A stretch of DNA of 64,000 nucleotides from Photobacterium phosphoreum (lineage in GTDB: Bacteria; Pseudomonadota; Gammaproteobacteria; Enterobacterales; Vibrionaceae), in contig NZ_MSCQ01000001.1 of the NCBI RefSeq assembly GCF_002954725.1, positions 1,737,200 to 1,801,199 on the forward strand. The letters run 5' to 3'. Under the pieces are notes generated by a model. It was not told the origin of the DNA, ran no database searches, and saw only the letters and a program-made list of their open reading frames with translations. The stretch's first letter is position 1. Each line of letters starts with the position of its first letter. Below are positions 11,762 through 24,441 of this stretch, piece by piece. The position numbers were made by a program, and so were the translations under genes.

Positions 11762-12082
11762 TTATGCTTTTTCCATCGTACATAACAACGGGTGTTCATT
11801 TTCCCGTGCGTACATCATTACTTGCGCAACTTTGGTTTCTGCTACTTCGGCGGTGAAAGTGCCACAAATGGCTTTACCTTCATAATGTACCGCGAGCATT
11901 AACTGAGAAGCTTTCTCCAGATCCATGGAAAAAAAAGTTTGTAACACATCGATCACAAAGTCCATCGGCGTGTAATCATCATTATTTAAAATTACTTTAT
12001 ACATCGATGGCGGCTTAACTTGGATTTCTTCCTTATCCAGTACATCAGATTCAGGATTCATCCATTCGTATAACTTACTCAT
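11762..12082 (-). CDS. clpS: ClpAP adaptor protein ClpS
   Basis: N-recognin adaptor that binds N-terminal Leu, Phe, Tyr or Trp and delivers substrates to ClpA. The 106 residues match the E. coli length. The binding-pocket motif [19 protein letters not shown] and the conserved [21 protein letters not shown] are intact; the N-terminal ~25 residues form the usual flexible tail. It is the first gene of the clpS-clpA unit. The ribosome site is weak (TAAG). Divergent from cspD, as in E. coli. Confidence 0.97.
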   Translation of the reverse strand: MSKLYEWMNPESDVLDKEEIQVKPPSMYKVILNNDDYTPMDFVIDVLQTFFSMDLEKASQLMLAVHYEGKAICGTFTAEVAETKVAQVMMYARENEHPLLCTMEKA

Positions 12083-12303
12083 AGTTTTATCTTAGTTCAT
12101 TCATTCGTGAGCTGGCTATAGCCAAGTTAATAAAAGATTTTATTAAAATGTTACAAACAATACTTGACTGACTAGTTTATTTTACTACATTGTAAATTGT
12201 AGTGGATATAATCTGCATTAAAATCGCATTAGTATGCAATCAAACGTTACAAAATGATCGACTAATGTCAAATGGAACTTGAATGCAAAAAGGATGTATA
12301 AGC

Positions 12304-12525
12304 ATGGCAATAGGTACAGTGAAATGGTTCAATAACGCCAAAGGATTTGGCTTCATCTGTCCCGAAGAAGGTGAGGACGATATTTTCGCCCACTATTCAA
12401 CGATCCAGATGGATGGTTACCGAACACTTAAGGCAGGTCAACAAGTGAACTACGAGGTTCAAACTGGCCCTAAAGGTTACCATGCAAGTGCTATTGTTCC
12501 CGCACAAGGCGATGAAGCCAAATAA
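12304..12525 (+). CDS. cspD: cold-shock-like protein CspD
   Basis: Single-stranded nucleic-acid-binding OB-fold protein; in E. coli CspD is induced in stationary phase and inhibits replication. The frame opens at 12283, but ATG 12304 (MAIGTVKWFNNAKGFGFI) with AAGGA about 9 bases upstream gives 73 residues (E. coli CspD 74). RNP1 (KGFGFI) and RNP2 (DIFAHY) are present, and the acidic C-terminal tail (QGDEAK) is typical of CspD rather than CspA. Divergent from clpS. Confidence 0.93.
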   Translation: MAIGTVKWFNNAKGFGFICPEEGEDDIFAHYSTIQMDGYRTLKAGQQVNYEVQTGPKGYHASAIVPAQGDEAK

Positions 12526-12550
12526 GCGGATTCAGTATTAATTGCCTATT

Positions 12551-12580
12551 AAAAGGTGGGATTATGCCACCTTTTATTTA
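12551..12580 (+). terminator. rho-independent terminator of cspD
   Basis: Nine-bp stem aaaaggtgg/ccacctttt with a 7-base loop, followed by a T-rich tract, 26 bp after the cspD stop. Confidence 0.9.
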
Positions 12581-13010
12581 TTCATTCGAAATCAAACGCT
12601 AATAACAGACACAATATACCAATTACCCACTGACTTCGACAGTCATCTAAGGTTATTCAGTGTTCGTATTCAATTTTACATTATAATATTCATCGGCAGC
12701 TAAAAATACGTTTTTTTACCCTTCGTAACAACCGCATAAAACCCGCATAAAAATCGCATAAAAAAAGGTGTTTTATCATTCTTTTAAATGCGACTCAAAA
12801 CAGCATTTAGTTAACAAAAAACAAACATCACATTTATAGATCTATCCTATGCCTATTTTAATTGACTGCCTATATCTAGATAGTTCTCTTGTTATATGTT
12901 TGAGAGTTAGCGCACGAGTGCATAGTGTATTTAATTAATTTACCACCATATTTTCTCTGTTTACCCAACACTTTTGCATTAATAAATCAGTTTAATAATA
13001 CAACGACAAT
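12581..13010. other. cspD-icd convergent intergenic region
   Basis: About 430 bp of AT-rich DNA between two terminators, with no credible gene. It contains three copies of cgcataaaa at an exact 11-bp spacing (12733, 12744, 12755), listed separately. Confidence 0.6.
12732..12764. repeat. three 11-bp phased repeats (ccgcataaaac type)
   Basis: Units at 12732-12742, 12743-12753 and 12754-12764 share the core cgcataaaa and differ only at edge bases. The 11-bp period places the A tracts on one helix face, as in curved DNA or a multi-site protein target. No function can be assigned. Confidence 0.8.
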
Positions 13011-13036
13011 AAAAAAGGCCCAGCCAATGCTGAGCC
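13011..13036 (-). terminator. rho-independent terminator of icd
   Basis: On the minus strand ggctcagc/gctgggcc forms an 8-bp stem with one G-U pair and a 4-base loop, followed by six T. It lies 30 bp after the icd stop. Confidence 0.88.
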
Positions 13037-13066
13037 CTAAGCGGTTTATATCGATTTATCTAATGA

Positions 13067-14320
13067 TTACATTTGTTCAATCATATCATCAGCAAATTCA
13101 GAACATTTACGTAGGTTAGCACCGTCCATTAGACGCTCAAAATCATACGTTACTGTCTTATTACTGATCGCAGCTTCCATTGAACTGATAATTAAATCTG
13201 CCGCTTCTGTCCAACCCATATGACGTAACATCATTTCAGCAGAAAGAATCAGTGAGCCTGGATTTACTTTATCTTGGCCTGCATATTTAGGAGCTGTACC
13301 GTGAGTTGCTTCAAACAATGCCACACCATCACCAATGTTGGCACCTGGTGCAATACCAATACCGCCAACCTGTGCAGCCAATGCATCAGAGATGTAATCA
13401 CCATTAAGGTTCATGGTTGCAATCACATCATACTCTTCTGGACGCAGTAAAATCTGTTGTAAGAAGGCATCAGCAATACAATCTTTAATCACAATTTCTT
13501 TGCCCGTATTTGGATTTTTTAATGTCATCCAAGGGCCGCCATCAAGTAATTCTGCACCGAATTCTTGTAGCGCAACGTCGTAACCCCAATCTTTAAACGC
13601 ACCTTCAGTAAATTTCATGATGTTACCTTTATGAACTAAAGTTAACGAATCACGATCATTATCAATGGTGTACTGGATTGCAGCACGTACTAGACGTTTA
13701 GTTCCCGCTTCTGATACGGGCTTAATGCCAATACCACATTGTTGTGGGAAACGAATCTTCGTCGCGCCCATTTCTTGCTGTAAGAACTGAATCACTTTAT
13801 CTGCTTCAGCTGTTCCAGCTTGGAATTCAACGCCAGCATAAATATCTTCTGAGTTTTCACGGTAAATAACCATGTCGGTTAACTCAGGACGTTTAACTGG
13901 GCTTGGTACGCCATCAAAATAACGGACAGGGCGAACACAGATATAAAGATCAAGCTCTTGACGCAATGCAACGTTAAGAGAACGAATACCGCCACCAACA
14001 GGTGTAGTTAATGGGCCTTTAATGGCAACTTTATATTCGCGAATAAAATCAAGCGTTTCTTGTGGGAGCCATGCGTCATCGCCGTAAACTTGGGTTGATT
14101 TCTCACCTGTGTAGATTTCCATCCACTCAATCTTTCGATCACCGGCATAGGCTTTCTTAACGGCGGCATCAACAACTTTAATCATTGCTGGACTTACATC
14201 AATCCCGATACCGTCACCTTCGATGTACGGAATAATCGGGGCATTAGGAACAATCAATTTACCTTCAGCGTCTACTGTGATTTTTTGACCTGCTGTTGGT
14301 ACAATTACTTTACTATCCAT
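13067..14320 (-). CDS. icd: NADP-dependent isocitrate dehydrogenase
   Basis: TCA-cycle enzyme converting isocitrate to 2-oxoglutarate with NADP+. The frame is open to 14341, but ATG 14320 ([14 protein letters not shown]) follows GGAG by 7 bases and gives 417 residues (E. coli 416). Substrate-loop [18 protein letters not shown] carries Ser114, equivalent to the E. coli AceK phosphorylation site Ser113. Metal and substrate residues in [17 protein letters not shown], and the NADP-type motif [12 protein letters not shown], are present. It is divergent from rluE, the same pair as in E. coli. Confidence 0.98.
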   Translation of the reverse strand: MDSKVIVPTAGQKITVDAEGKLIVPNAPIIPYIEGDGIGIDVSPAMIKVVDAAVKKAYAGDRKIEWMEIYTGEKSTQVYGDDAWLPQETLDFIREYKVAIKGPLTTPVGGGIRSLNVALRQELDLYICVRPVRYFDGVPSPVKRPELTDMVIYRENSEDIYAGVEFQAGTAEADKVIQFLQQEMGATKIRFPQQCGIGIKPVSEAGTKRLVRAAIQYTIDNDRDSLTLVHKGNIMKFTEGAFKDWGYDVALQEFGAELLDGGPWMTLKNPNTGKEIVIKDCIADAFLQQILLRPEEYDVIATMNLNGDYISDALAAQVGGIGIAPGANIGDGVALFEATHGTAPKYAGQDKVNPGSLILSAEMMLRHMGWTEAADLIISSMEAAISNKTVTYDFERLMDGANLRKCSEFADDMIEQM

Positions 14321-14463
14321 TTTAAATCTCCTGGCATCCATTTGTTATCATTTTGTAAGAGGCGAGCAAATCATACTTTAAATTTTATCAATACGTCAAT
14401 TATGTAATTTTTCACGTATAATATGATTGTCCAACTCATTAACTCTCACAACAACGCGTATTT

Positions 14464-15114
14464 ATGAAGCCAAACACTACAAATCGTCAACCTCTTCGTG
14501 CCAATAATGAGCGTCGAGCGTCAAGAAAAATAAATAAACCGAAGCGTCCTCGCGGCCCTCAAAAAGTCATTTTATTTAACAAACCTTATAACACTTTGAC
14601 CCAGTTTTCAGGTGAACCTGGTGACAGTACTTTAGCTGATTTCATTCCAGTAAAAGATGTTTACCCAGCAGGTCGATTGGATAAAGACAGTGAAGGATTA
14701 TTGGTACTAACCAATGATGGTATTTTGCAAGCTCGATTGACACAACCACAGTCAAAACAAGCAAAAGTCTATTGGGTACAAGTTGAAGGTGCACCAACAG
14801 AAGAGCACTTACAGCAGTTACGTGATGGGGTGACATTAAAAGATGGCCCAACATTACCAGCGGGAGTTGAAGTGATCGAATCACCACAAATGTGGGATCG
14901 CACACCGCCGATTCGTGAGCGTAAAAACATTCCAACAACATGGATCGCGATTACCTTACGTGAAGGTCGTAATCGCCAAGTACGTCGTATGACAGCGCAT
15001 ATTGGTTTTCCAACATTACGCTTAATTCGTTACCAAATGGCACAATGGACGGTAGCCGATCTAGCACCCGGCGAATGGAAAGAAATAACCCTTCCATCTC
15101 CCACCCTCAGTTAA
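14464..15114 (+). CDS. rluE: 23S rRNA pseudouridine(2457) synthase RluE
   Basis: Isomerises U2457 of 23S rRNA. The 216 residues (E. coli 217) belong to the RsuA/RluB/E/F family. The catalytic Asp lies in [19 protein letters not shown] (Asp about residue 77), and the family C-terminal block [23 protein letters not shown] is present. The basic N-terminal tail (residues 1-38) is rRNA-binding in character. No strong ribosome site is seen at ATG 14464. Paired divergently with icd. Confidence 0.95.
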   Translation: MKPNTTNRQPLRANNERRASRKINKPKRPRGPQKVILFNKPYNTLTQFSGEPGDSTLADFIPVKDVYPAGRLDKDSEGLLVLTNDGILQARLTQPQSKQAKVYWVQVEGAPTEEHLQQLRDGVTLKDGPTLPAGVEVIESPQMWDRTPPIRERKNIPTTWIAITLREGRNRQVRRMTAHIGFPTLRLIRYQMAQWTVADLAPGEWKEITLPSPTLS

Positions 15115-15133
15115 TTTATCATTTGAATAATTC

Positions 15134-15159
15134 GCGCTCCATATTGAATATCGGAGCGC
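15134..15159 (+). terminator. hairpin after rluE, possible terminator
   Basis: Stem gcgctcc/ggagcgc continued by an inner atat/atat pair around tga. Strong, but only a weak T tract (attatt) follows, so termination is uncertain. Confidence 0.5.
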
Positions 15160-15238
15160 ATTATTCCCATCAGTAGCATAAAACTATTTCCCTCAACAAA
15201 AAACTACACATTTTTGTCTACATCCTCTATGATTGAGG

Positions 15239-15262
15239 CAAATAGCAAACGTTTGCTATTTG
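15239..15262. promoter_or_regulatory. 24-bp perfect palindrome with a PurR-type operator core
   Basis: Positions 15239-15250 and 15251-15262 are exact reverse complements with no spacer. The central gcaaacgtttgc (15245-15256) matches the PurR consensus core of E. coli and vibrios. It lies about 215 bp upstream of mnmA, whose operon ends in the purine gene purB, a known PurR target in E. coli. PurR identity is inferred from the match and the context; another LacI-family repressor could bind. Confidence 0.7.
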
Positions 15263-15471
15263 ATTTAATCTAAGCGCTAATAATAACAACAATAATGCCT
15301 TAATTTATATATCTATCCGTTTTTAAAGGTTTTTTTGTGTCGCTACTGTCTAAATGAGAACTGTCATTATCGTGAATAACTATTTATTGGAGTGTGATTC
15401 TGCTCTCGATCTGTTTCAGGCGCTGGGTTTCTGTTAGAATTACGCTCTTAACACTAAATTAGCGACAGTAG

Positions 15472-16593
<1,122 letters not shown>

Positions 16594-16607
16594 AGGAGTT
16601 TTTGCGC

Positions 16608-18681
<2,074 letters not shown>

Positions 18682-18709
18682 ATTGCCATCAGTATAATTT
18701 AAGCTAACA

Positions 18710-18742
18710 AAAAAGGACGTTATTGATTAACGTCCTTTTTTA
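18710..18742 (+). terminator. rho-independent terminator of purB
   Basis: Stem ggacgtta/taacgtcc extended by A/T pairs, 5-base loop, T run (ttttttt), 29 bp after the purB stop. Confidence 0.92.
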
Positions 18743-19108
18743 TTAACCTTTAGCTGTCAATTAATTGACGGTTTATTGACAAAACAAATAGCGCCTACTC
18801 TTATACTTTTTAACAGCAACTTAAAGATTCATTACTTATTTTGTAAATAGTCAATATTTATCATTAACATCCCATATTTTATAAAAATGCACAAGTATAT
18901 AAAACAAACGACTTATTCCAAAATGGAATTATCAACCAATTTCATATTCGTTTTATTACAGATCAATATCTTACTATTATATAAAAAATGATAAATATAG
19001 TATGATTTGATTTTTTATTGTTTTCATAACTCTTCAGAAGCATCTCGAATTTATTTTTGCTATCTTAATTATGTTAATTGGCAAATATAATAGTAGAGTT
19101 ATCTCATC
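18743..19108. other. upstream region of the c-di-GMP gene pair
   Basis: About 365 bp, very AT-rich. It must hold the promoter of the 19109 gene. A small palindrome, ttccaaaatggaa, occurs near 18916. No gene or known motif recognised. Confidence 0.5.
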
Positions 19109-20683
19109 GTGATCATTCGACGTCCTTCAATTTCATTATATAACATTACATTAGTGATGTTACTTATCACTATCGGTTTAGTGGTGTTAGCACTTACTTC
19201 GCATACTGTTGGTCGTCAACTGTTTAAATATAATCTTGAATTATTTGAGCATCAACGGACTGAGAACTATTTACAAAGCATTAAATCTACTTCTATCTTG
19301 CTTGATAACCTCCAATATCACCTTTCTTATTCTTGTGATAAAAAAGACATTTCAGAGCTCGAGCGCGCCAGCTATTACTCAGCAAATATTCGTAGTATTA
19401 GCTTGGAAACTGACTCAGGTAAAATCTGTGGTGATCACAATAATCTCAGTAAACTTTACGACCCATTAACTGAAAAAATCCCATTAAATCGCGAAGTTAT
19501 TCTTGTCGCAAATGCCGATAATGATGAATCAATTCTTCAATACCGTAAAAAAGTGGTTGGCGGAATTATTACCGTTGACATAGAAAAGCAGCCCATTAAT
19601 TCTTTATTATCAGATGCTTGTGATAACTGCTGGTTGCAAGTTATCGAAAATAATGGCATCTCTTTATATACCAGCGATACAAAACATGCTTCCAAGATCA
19701 TATTTTCACATCCATTAGTTCAAAATAATGCCCTTAATGATATGGTTAAACCTATTTTATCAATACCATTTCATAATAAAGCATGGATAAAATATTATGT
19801 TACTCCAGAAGTAATTACTGGCTACCGTGCTCACATTAAGCCCTTTTTGCTGTTTATTTTAAGTGGTCTTATTTTTATTGTATTAGTGATGCTATATCGT
19901 CGCTATCACAGCACCAGTATTATTCAATTCTTAATACTCAATGCGATCAAACAAAAACATTTAGTGCCTTATTACCAATCTATTATTGATGCTGAAAAAG
20001 GCATAACATGCGGTTATGAAGTATTAATTCGTTGGGAAACTAAAAAAGGTAAAGTTATTCTACCTGATGAGTTTATTCCTCAATGTGAAGCTAATGGTGT
20101 TATTACACCGTTAACCTTTCAATTAATTAATACTGTTGCACGTGATATTCGTAAATTAGAGATGCAACATGGTAAAACGCTACCTTATTATTTCAGTATC
20201 AATATCAGTGCCAGTGTACTGCAAGATCCTGAGTTAATTGAGATTACACGCTCAGCCCTAGCCCATTATCATATTGCGCCACATAATATTGCTTTTGAGT
20301 TAACTGAACGCTCTCCGATTGATAATATCGAACAAGCAGAACAAAATTGTATAAAACTCAATGCAATGGGCATTCAAATTAAATTGGACGATGTCGGCAA
20401 CGGGTATTGTGATTTCTTAGCATTACAAAAACTACAAGCAACAACGATTAAAATAGATAAAGTTTTCATTGATGACATTGACTCTTTGGCTGCTAATACC
20501 ATCGTTCAGTCGTTAGTGGCATTTGCTGATAAAGCAGAAGTGGAAGTGATTGCAGAAGGTGTTGAAACAAAGCAGCAAGCACAAATATTGATAGATCTCG
20601 GTATTCGTTACCATCAAGGATTTTTATACAGTAAGCCAATACCGTTTTATTTATTAGCTAATGATAAGAATTTTAATGTCTAA
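19109..20683 (+). CDS. CSS-motif sensor EAL c-di-GMP phosphodiesterase
   Basis: Predicted inner-membrane c-di-GMP phosphodiesterase of 524 residues. TM1 is at ~12-32, then a periplasmic region (~33-240) with paired cysteines (SCDKK, KICGDH, DACDNC) like the redox-sensing CSS-motif domain, TM2 at ~245-262, and an EAL domain at ~275-520. The signature reads EVLIRW (residue 304) rather than EAL. The other catalytic and metal residues appear intact: NISASVL, ELTERS, KLDDVGNGY, KIDKVFIDD, EGVETKQQA, QGFLYSKP. Activity is therefore likely, subject to test. The start is GTG with only a weak ribosome site. It overlaps the downstream cyclase by 8 bases. Confidence 0.88.
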   Translation: MIIRRPSISLYNITLVMLLITIGLVVLALTSHTVGRQLFKYNLELFEHQRTENYLQSIKSTSILLDNLQYHLSYSCDKKDISELERASYYSANIRSISLETDSGKICGDHNNLSKLYDPLTEKIPLNREVILVANADNDESILQYRKKVVGGIITVDIEKQPINSLLSDACDNCWLQVIENNGISLYTSDTKHASKIIFSHPLVQNNALNDMVKPILSIPFHNKAWIKYYVTPEVITGYRAHIKPFLLFILSGLIFIVLVMLYRRYHSTSIIQFLILNAIKQKHLVPYYQSIIDAEKGITCGYEVLIRWETKKGKVILPDEFIPQCEANGVITPLTFQLINTVARDIRKLEMQHGKTLPYYFSINISASVLQDPELIEITRSALAHYHIAPHNIAFELTERSPIDNIEQAEQNCIKLNAMGIQIKLDDVGNGYCDFLALQKLQATTIKIDKVFIDDIDSLAANTIVQSLVAFADKAEVEVIAEGVETKQQAQILIDLGIRYHQGFLYSKPIPFYLLANDKNFNV

Positions 20684-22283
20684 GCCTGAAGAGCATATAT
20701 TAGAAAAGCACAATTCAAAATGGAAAATTGAACATATTTTATGTAATCATAATATGATCAGACGTAGTTTAACTGTTTTTTTAAATCTACTGGCACTAAT
20801 AGTAATCGTCGGATTTAGTTTACATCAAGAAATAAATGAAACACGTTTATATATAGAAGCAAACCTAAATCAAATAAAAAAAACAGCAGATTCATTAGCA
20901 TATCGAAATAAACGTTATGCGAATACTGCAACAAAATCCATTGCTGATTTTAATAAGCAAAATAAACAATTACAAGTACTCGCAGATATTCATTATTACC
21001 CAAAATTAAAAGAATTTGGTTTTAATCGAGGCATTTATCCTAATAATTTGTTCAATGGCAGTTTAATAGGCCCTGGATTTCCTAATCAATTAATTCAAAA
21101 AGATACCCATTTATTTGTCGTGTTAGATGAACTATGGGCAGAACAACAAAATCATCCGATTGTATATAATTACTATTATGTTTCGCATGCTTTAAAGTAC
21201 TTCTACCTATCATCTAAAATTCCAGCAAATCAATTTAATACCACCAAAGAATATTTTTTAACCGATTTTTATAATTATCAACACTCGATGTCTCAACAAC
21301 TCAATAAATTACAAAAAGGGATGTATTACACTTACCCTTATATGGATTTTTTCTCTCACCAAAAAGTCATTACCATTAAATCTCCCGTTTATAGTAATAA
21401 CGAAATTGTGGGTGATATTGGTGTTGATATTCCTGTAAAATCACTAATAAAATCAATCACCTTACCAAAAAAATTAAAATCTTCGCTCAACTTTTATCTT
21501 TATAATATAAACAAAAATCAAAAAATTGAAATTTATGATGGCTATAGCAGTCACCTATTGCCGCCAATTCCTGTGCATACTCATTTAAATAAGCAAACAT
21601 TAATTTTTGCTGATATATCACCGTGGTTTTTTGTAAGCTTTGCGATAAAAATAACAATATTATGTATTTCTTTGTTAATTATTATCAATTATATGAATGT
21701 AGTATTAAAACGTCATAAATTTCAAAAACAACGTTATCAATTAGAAGCTTATACTGATTTACTCACTGGGTTATTTAATCGCCGAGTGATGGATACTATT
21801 ATTAAAGATATCGTTACTGAAAATAATAATAAATCTCAACCCACGGCAATAATTATATTTGATGCTAATGATTTTAAAATAATTAATGATACCTATGGTC
21901 ATAACATTGGTGACTTAGCATTAAAGCATATATCATCAACTATTAATGATATGACACGAGATAGTGATCTTTGTATTCGGCTCGGTGGGGATGAATTTTG
22001 TATCGTTTTACCTAATGCTAATTTAGAACAGGCATTAGTAATGGCAGATCGCTTAGAATTGGCTATTTTTAGTGGATACTTTTGTCATTACAATATTAAA
22101 ATATCAATTTCAACAGGCTGTACTGTTATTGAAAAAAACGAAACGTTACATAATGCCTTAGTACGTGCCGATAAAATATTATATCGCAATAAAAAAAATA
22201 AAGCCGAAAATAAAAAAGCGTTACAACGGCAATTAAATAATTATATTTTCAAATCTCCACCAAAATTCCCTAAAGAAGAATAA
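20676..22283 (+). CDS. membrane sensor diguanylate cyclase (GGDEF)
   Basis: Predicted c-di-GMP synthase of 535 residues from ATG 20676; an in-frame ATG at 20661 is also possible. TM1 is at about 35-52, a large periplasmic sensor with Cache-like character follows (contains SPVYSNNEIVGDIGVDIPV), TM2 is near residues 318-340, and the GGDEF domain ends the protein. The active site is intact (RLGGDEFCIVL, GGDEF at 437-441). An RDSD sequence five residues before it matches the product-inhibition I-site RxxD. It overlaps the EAL gene by 8 bases, so opposing enzymes are co-translated. Very AT-rich codon use, more so than neighbouring housekeeping genes. Confidence 0.9.
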   Translation: MSKPEEHILEKHNSKWKIEHILCNHNMIRRSLTVFLNLLALIVIVGFSLHQEINETRLYIEANLNQIKKTADSLAYRNKRYANTATKSIADFNKQNKQLQVLADIHYYPKLKEFGFNRGIYPNNLFNGSLIGPGFPNQLIQKDTHLFVVLDELWAEQQNHPIVYNYYYVSHALKYFYLSSKIPANQFNTTKEYFLTDFYNYQHSMSQQLNKLQKGMYYTYPYMDFFSHQKVITIKSPVYSNNEIVGDIGVDIPVKSLIKSITLPKKLKSSLNFYLYNINKNQKIEIYDGYSSHLLPPIPVHTHLNKQTLIFADISPWFFVSFAIKITILCISLLIIINYMNVVLKRHKFQKQRYQLEAYTDLLTGLFNRRVMDTIIKDIVTENNNKSQPTAIIIFDANDFKIINDTYGHNIGDLALKHISSTINDMTRDSDLCIRLGGDEFCIVLPNANLEQALVMADRLELAIFSGYFCHYNIKISISTGCTVIEKNETLHNALVRADKILYRNKKNKAENKKALQRQLNNYIFKSPPKFPKEE

Positions 22284-22318
22284 CACCCAGTTAATCACTG
22301 AGCGTTATTCATATATTA
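22277..22318. terminator. possible shared terminator between GGDEF gene and oppF
   Basis: The convergent 39-bp gap has nested inverted repeats (gaataac/gttattc, with inner cagt/actg). The stem is weak. No better terminator is seen for either gene. Confidence 0.35.
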
Positions 22319-22322
22319 AAAA

Positions 22323-23309
22323 TTAAGCTTCTAGGCATGCGACCACATGCTGATAAGTACCTTGCAGTTGTGGTTTTTTCTCAGCACAAATAGCAACCGC
22401 TTTAGGGCAACGAGTACGAAAAACACAGCCCGATGGCGGGTTCATCGGTGACGGTAAATCGCCTTCTAACAGCTCAATATGTTTATTACGCTCTAACTGT
22501 GGATCAGGGATCGGCACCGCCGACATTAAGGCCTTAGTATAAGGATGCTGAGGGTTAGCAAACAGAGCTTTACTGTCTCCCATCTCAACCGCATTACCTA
22601 GATACATTACCAATACTCGATCAGAAATATGTTTAACAACCGACAAATCATGGGCGATAAATATTAAACTTAGTCCCATTTCTTTTTGCAACGACTTAAG
22701 TAAATTCACCACTTGCGCTTGAATAGAAACATCAAGAGCTGATACTGGCTCATCACAAATAATCATTTTAGGCTTTAAAATCAACGCACGTGCAATACCA
22801 ATTCGTTGACATTGTCCGCCAGAAAATTCATGAGGATAACGATTGATTACGTTCGGTAATAGTCCGACTTTTGTCATCATTGCTTGTACTTGTTGTTTGA
22901 TTTCTTCGGCTGATAATTGGCTGTAAAATGCTTTTAATGGCTCTGCAATAATTTCGCCAACGGTCATACGTGGATTTAATGATGCTAATGGATCTTGAAA
23001 AATCATCTGAATCTGTTTGCGAGTTTCACGTCGAGCGCTGTGATTAAGCTTGGTCAGATCTTGTCCTAGCCATACCACTTGCCCTTCAGTCGCTTCTACT
23101 AAGCCAATAATGGCACGTGCAAAGGTCGATTTACCACAGCCAGATTCACCCACAACACCTAAGGTTTCACCTTCATACACACACACATTAATCCCATCAA
23201 CCGCTTTTAATTTTGAAGGTTGACTCCAAGGCCATGCTGATTTAGACGCAATATTAAAATGTACTTTAAGGTTGGTAATATCCAATAATAATTTCTTTTC
23301 CGTCTTCAT
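22323..23309 (-). CDS. oppF: oligopeptide ABC transporter ATP-binding protein OppF
   Basis: One of two ATPases that power oligopeptide import through OppBC. The 328 residues show Walker A GESGCGKSTFARA, Q loop IFQDPLASLNP, signature FSGGQCQRIGIARAL, Walker B MIICDEPVSALD and switch His FIAHDLSVVKH. The C-terminal oligopeptide/dipeptide extension has the Cys cluster CVFRTRCPKAVAIC, a known Fe-S-type motif of OppD/OppF ATPases. Start ATG with GGGAG upstream, only 2 bases after the oppD stop. Last gene of the opp unit. Confidence 0.97.
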   Translation of the reverse strand: MKTEKKLLLDITNLKVHFNIASKSAWPWSQPSKLKAVDGINVCVYEGETLGVVGESGCGKSTFARAIIGLVEATEGQVVWLGQDLTKLNHSARRETRKQIQMIFQDPLASLNPRMTVGEIIAEPLKAFYSQLSAEEIKQQVQAMMTKVGLLPNVINRYPHEFSGGQCQRIGIARALILKPKMIICDEPVSALDVSIQAQVVNLLKSLQKEMGLSLIFIAHDLSVVKHISDRVLVMYLGNAVEMGDSKALFANPQHPYTKALMSAVPIPDPQLERNKHIELLEGDLPSPMNPPSGCVFRTRCPKAVAICAEKKPQLQGTYQHVVACLEA

Positions 23310-23311
23310 TA

Positions 23312-24274
23312 CTATGCTCCCATATCAGCAAAACAAGCACGTAATCTATCTTGTGCAAACGGCATTAATAGTGGTGATTCTTGTTTACAGCGCGACAATA
23401 CTCGATGGCAACGCTCTTGATACGGACAGCCAACAGGCAAACGTAATAAGTTCGGTGGATTACCTGGAATCGTTGGTAGATCTTCACCTTCGGTATCTAA
23501 ACGTGGTATCGCACGTAGTAATCCCTCGGTATATGGATGGCTAGGACGATAAAAAATATCATTAATATCGCCGTATTCCATCGTTCGTCCAGCGTACATC
23601 ACTAGCACTTTGTCACAACTACCTGCCACTACACCAAGATCGTGGGTGATCATAATGATCGAAGTATTAAAGTCAGATTTAAGATCATTTAATAACGTCA
23701 TGATCTGCGCTTGTACCGTCACATCAAGTGCCGTTGTTGGTTCATCTGCAATTAACAACTTTGGTCGACATAGTAATGCCATTGCTATCATCACTCGTTG
23801 ACGCATACCGCCTGAAAACTCATGCGGATACATGCTAATACGTTGACGAGCTTCTGGAATTTTAACCGCATCTAACATTCTTACTGATTCTTCAAAAGCT
23901 TGAGATCGACTCATGCCTTTGTGTAACATTAGCACTTCCATCAGTTGCTCACTGACTTTCATATACGGGTTTAATGACGTCATTGGATCTTGGAAAATCA
24001 TCGCTATTTGTTCAGCACGAATGCGATTTAATTCTTTTTCAGATAAATTTAAAATCTCACGGCCTTCAAATTTAGCGCTACCACTAATAATGCCGTTCTT
24101 AGCCAATAACCCCATGATTGCAAATACGGTTTGGCTTTTACCTGAGCCAGATTCACCAACGATACCTAAAGTTTGACCTTGTTCTAGCGAAAAATTAAGA
24201 TCATTGACCGCTGTAACATTGCCATCTGGTGTGGTGAATTCAACCCGTAAGTCTTTAACTTCTAACAAACTCAT
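23312..24274 (-). CDS. oppD: oligopeptide ABC transporter ATP-binding protein OppD
   Basis: ATPase partner of OppF, 320 residues. Walker A GESGSGKSQTVFA, Q loop IFQDPMTSLNPYMKV, signature FSGGMRQRVMIAMAL, Walker B LLIADEPTTALDV and switch His MITHDLGVV. The C-terminal extension has CPYQERCHRVLSRC. Start ATG has AAGGA upstream. Unusually, 167 bp separate it from oppC, and that gap carries short direct repeats; the other opp genes are closely packed. Confidence 0.97.
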   Translation of the reverse strand: MSLLEVKDLRVEFTTPDGNVTAVNDLNFSLEQGQTLGIVGESGSGKSQTVFAIMGLLAKNGIISGSAKFEGREILNLSEKELNRIRAEQIAMIFQDPMTSLNPYMKVSEQLMEVLMLHKGMSRSQAFEESVRMLDAVKIPEARQRISMYPHEFSGGMRQRVMIAMALLCRPKLLIADEPTTALDVTVQAQIMTLLNDLKSDFNTSIIMITHDLGVVAGSCDKVLVMYAGRTMEYGDINDIFYRPSHPYTEGLLRAIPRLDTEGEDLPTIPGNPPNLLRLPVGCPYQERCHRVLSRCKQESPLLMPFAQDRLRACFADMGA

Positions 24275-24284
24275 ACTACTTCCT

Positions 24285-24425
24285 TGTGATCAACAATAAG
24301 CACCGTACATTCGCTTCGGTTATTATTTATTATCCAGTGAATGATGTTGGCGATAACCACTTTATTCATCTAACTGTAGTGATCAATAAAAAGTGATCAA
24401 TAAAAACGGCACTGATCAATAAAAT
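24285..24425. repeat. direct repeats tgatcaataaaa in the oppC-oppD gap
   Basis: Exact 12-base copies start at 24380, 24394 and 24413, and a diverged copy (tgatcaacaataa) lies near 24287. Each begins with the palindrome tgatca. The surrounding 167-bp gap has no gene. Confidence 0.75.
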
Positions 24426-24441
24426 GGATCGCGGCTTATTT

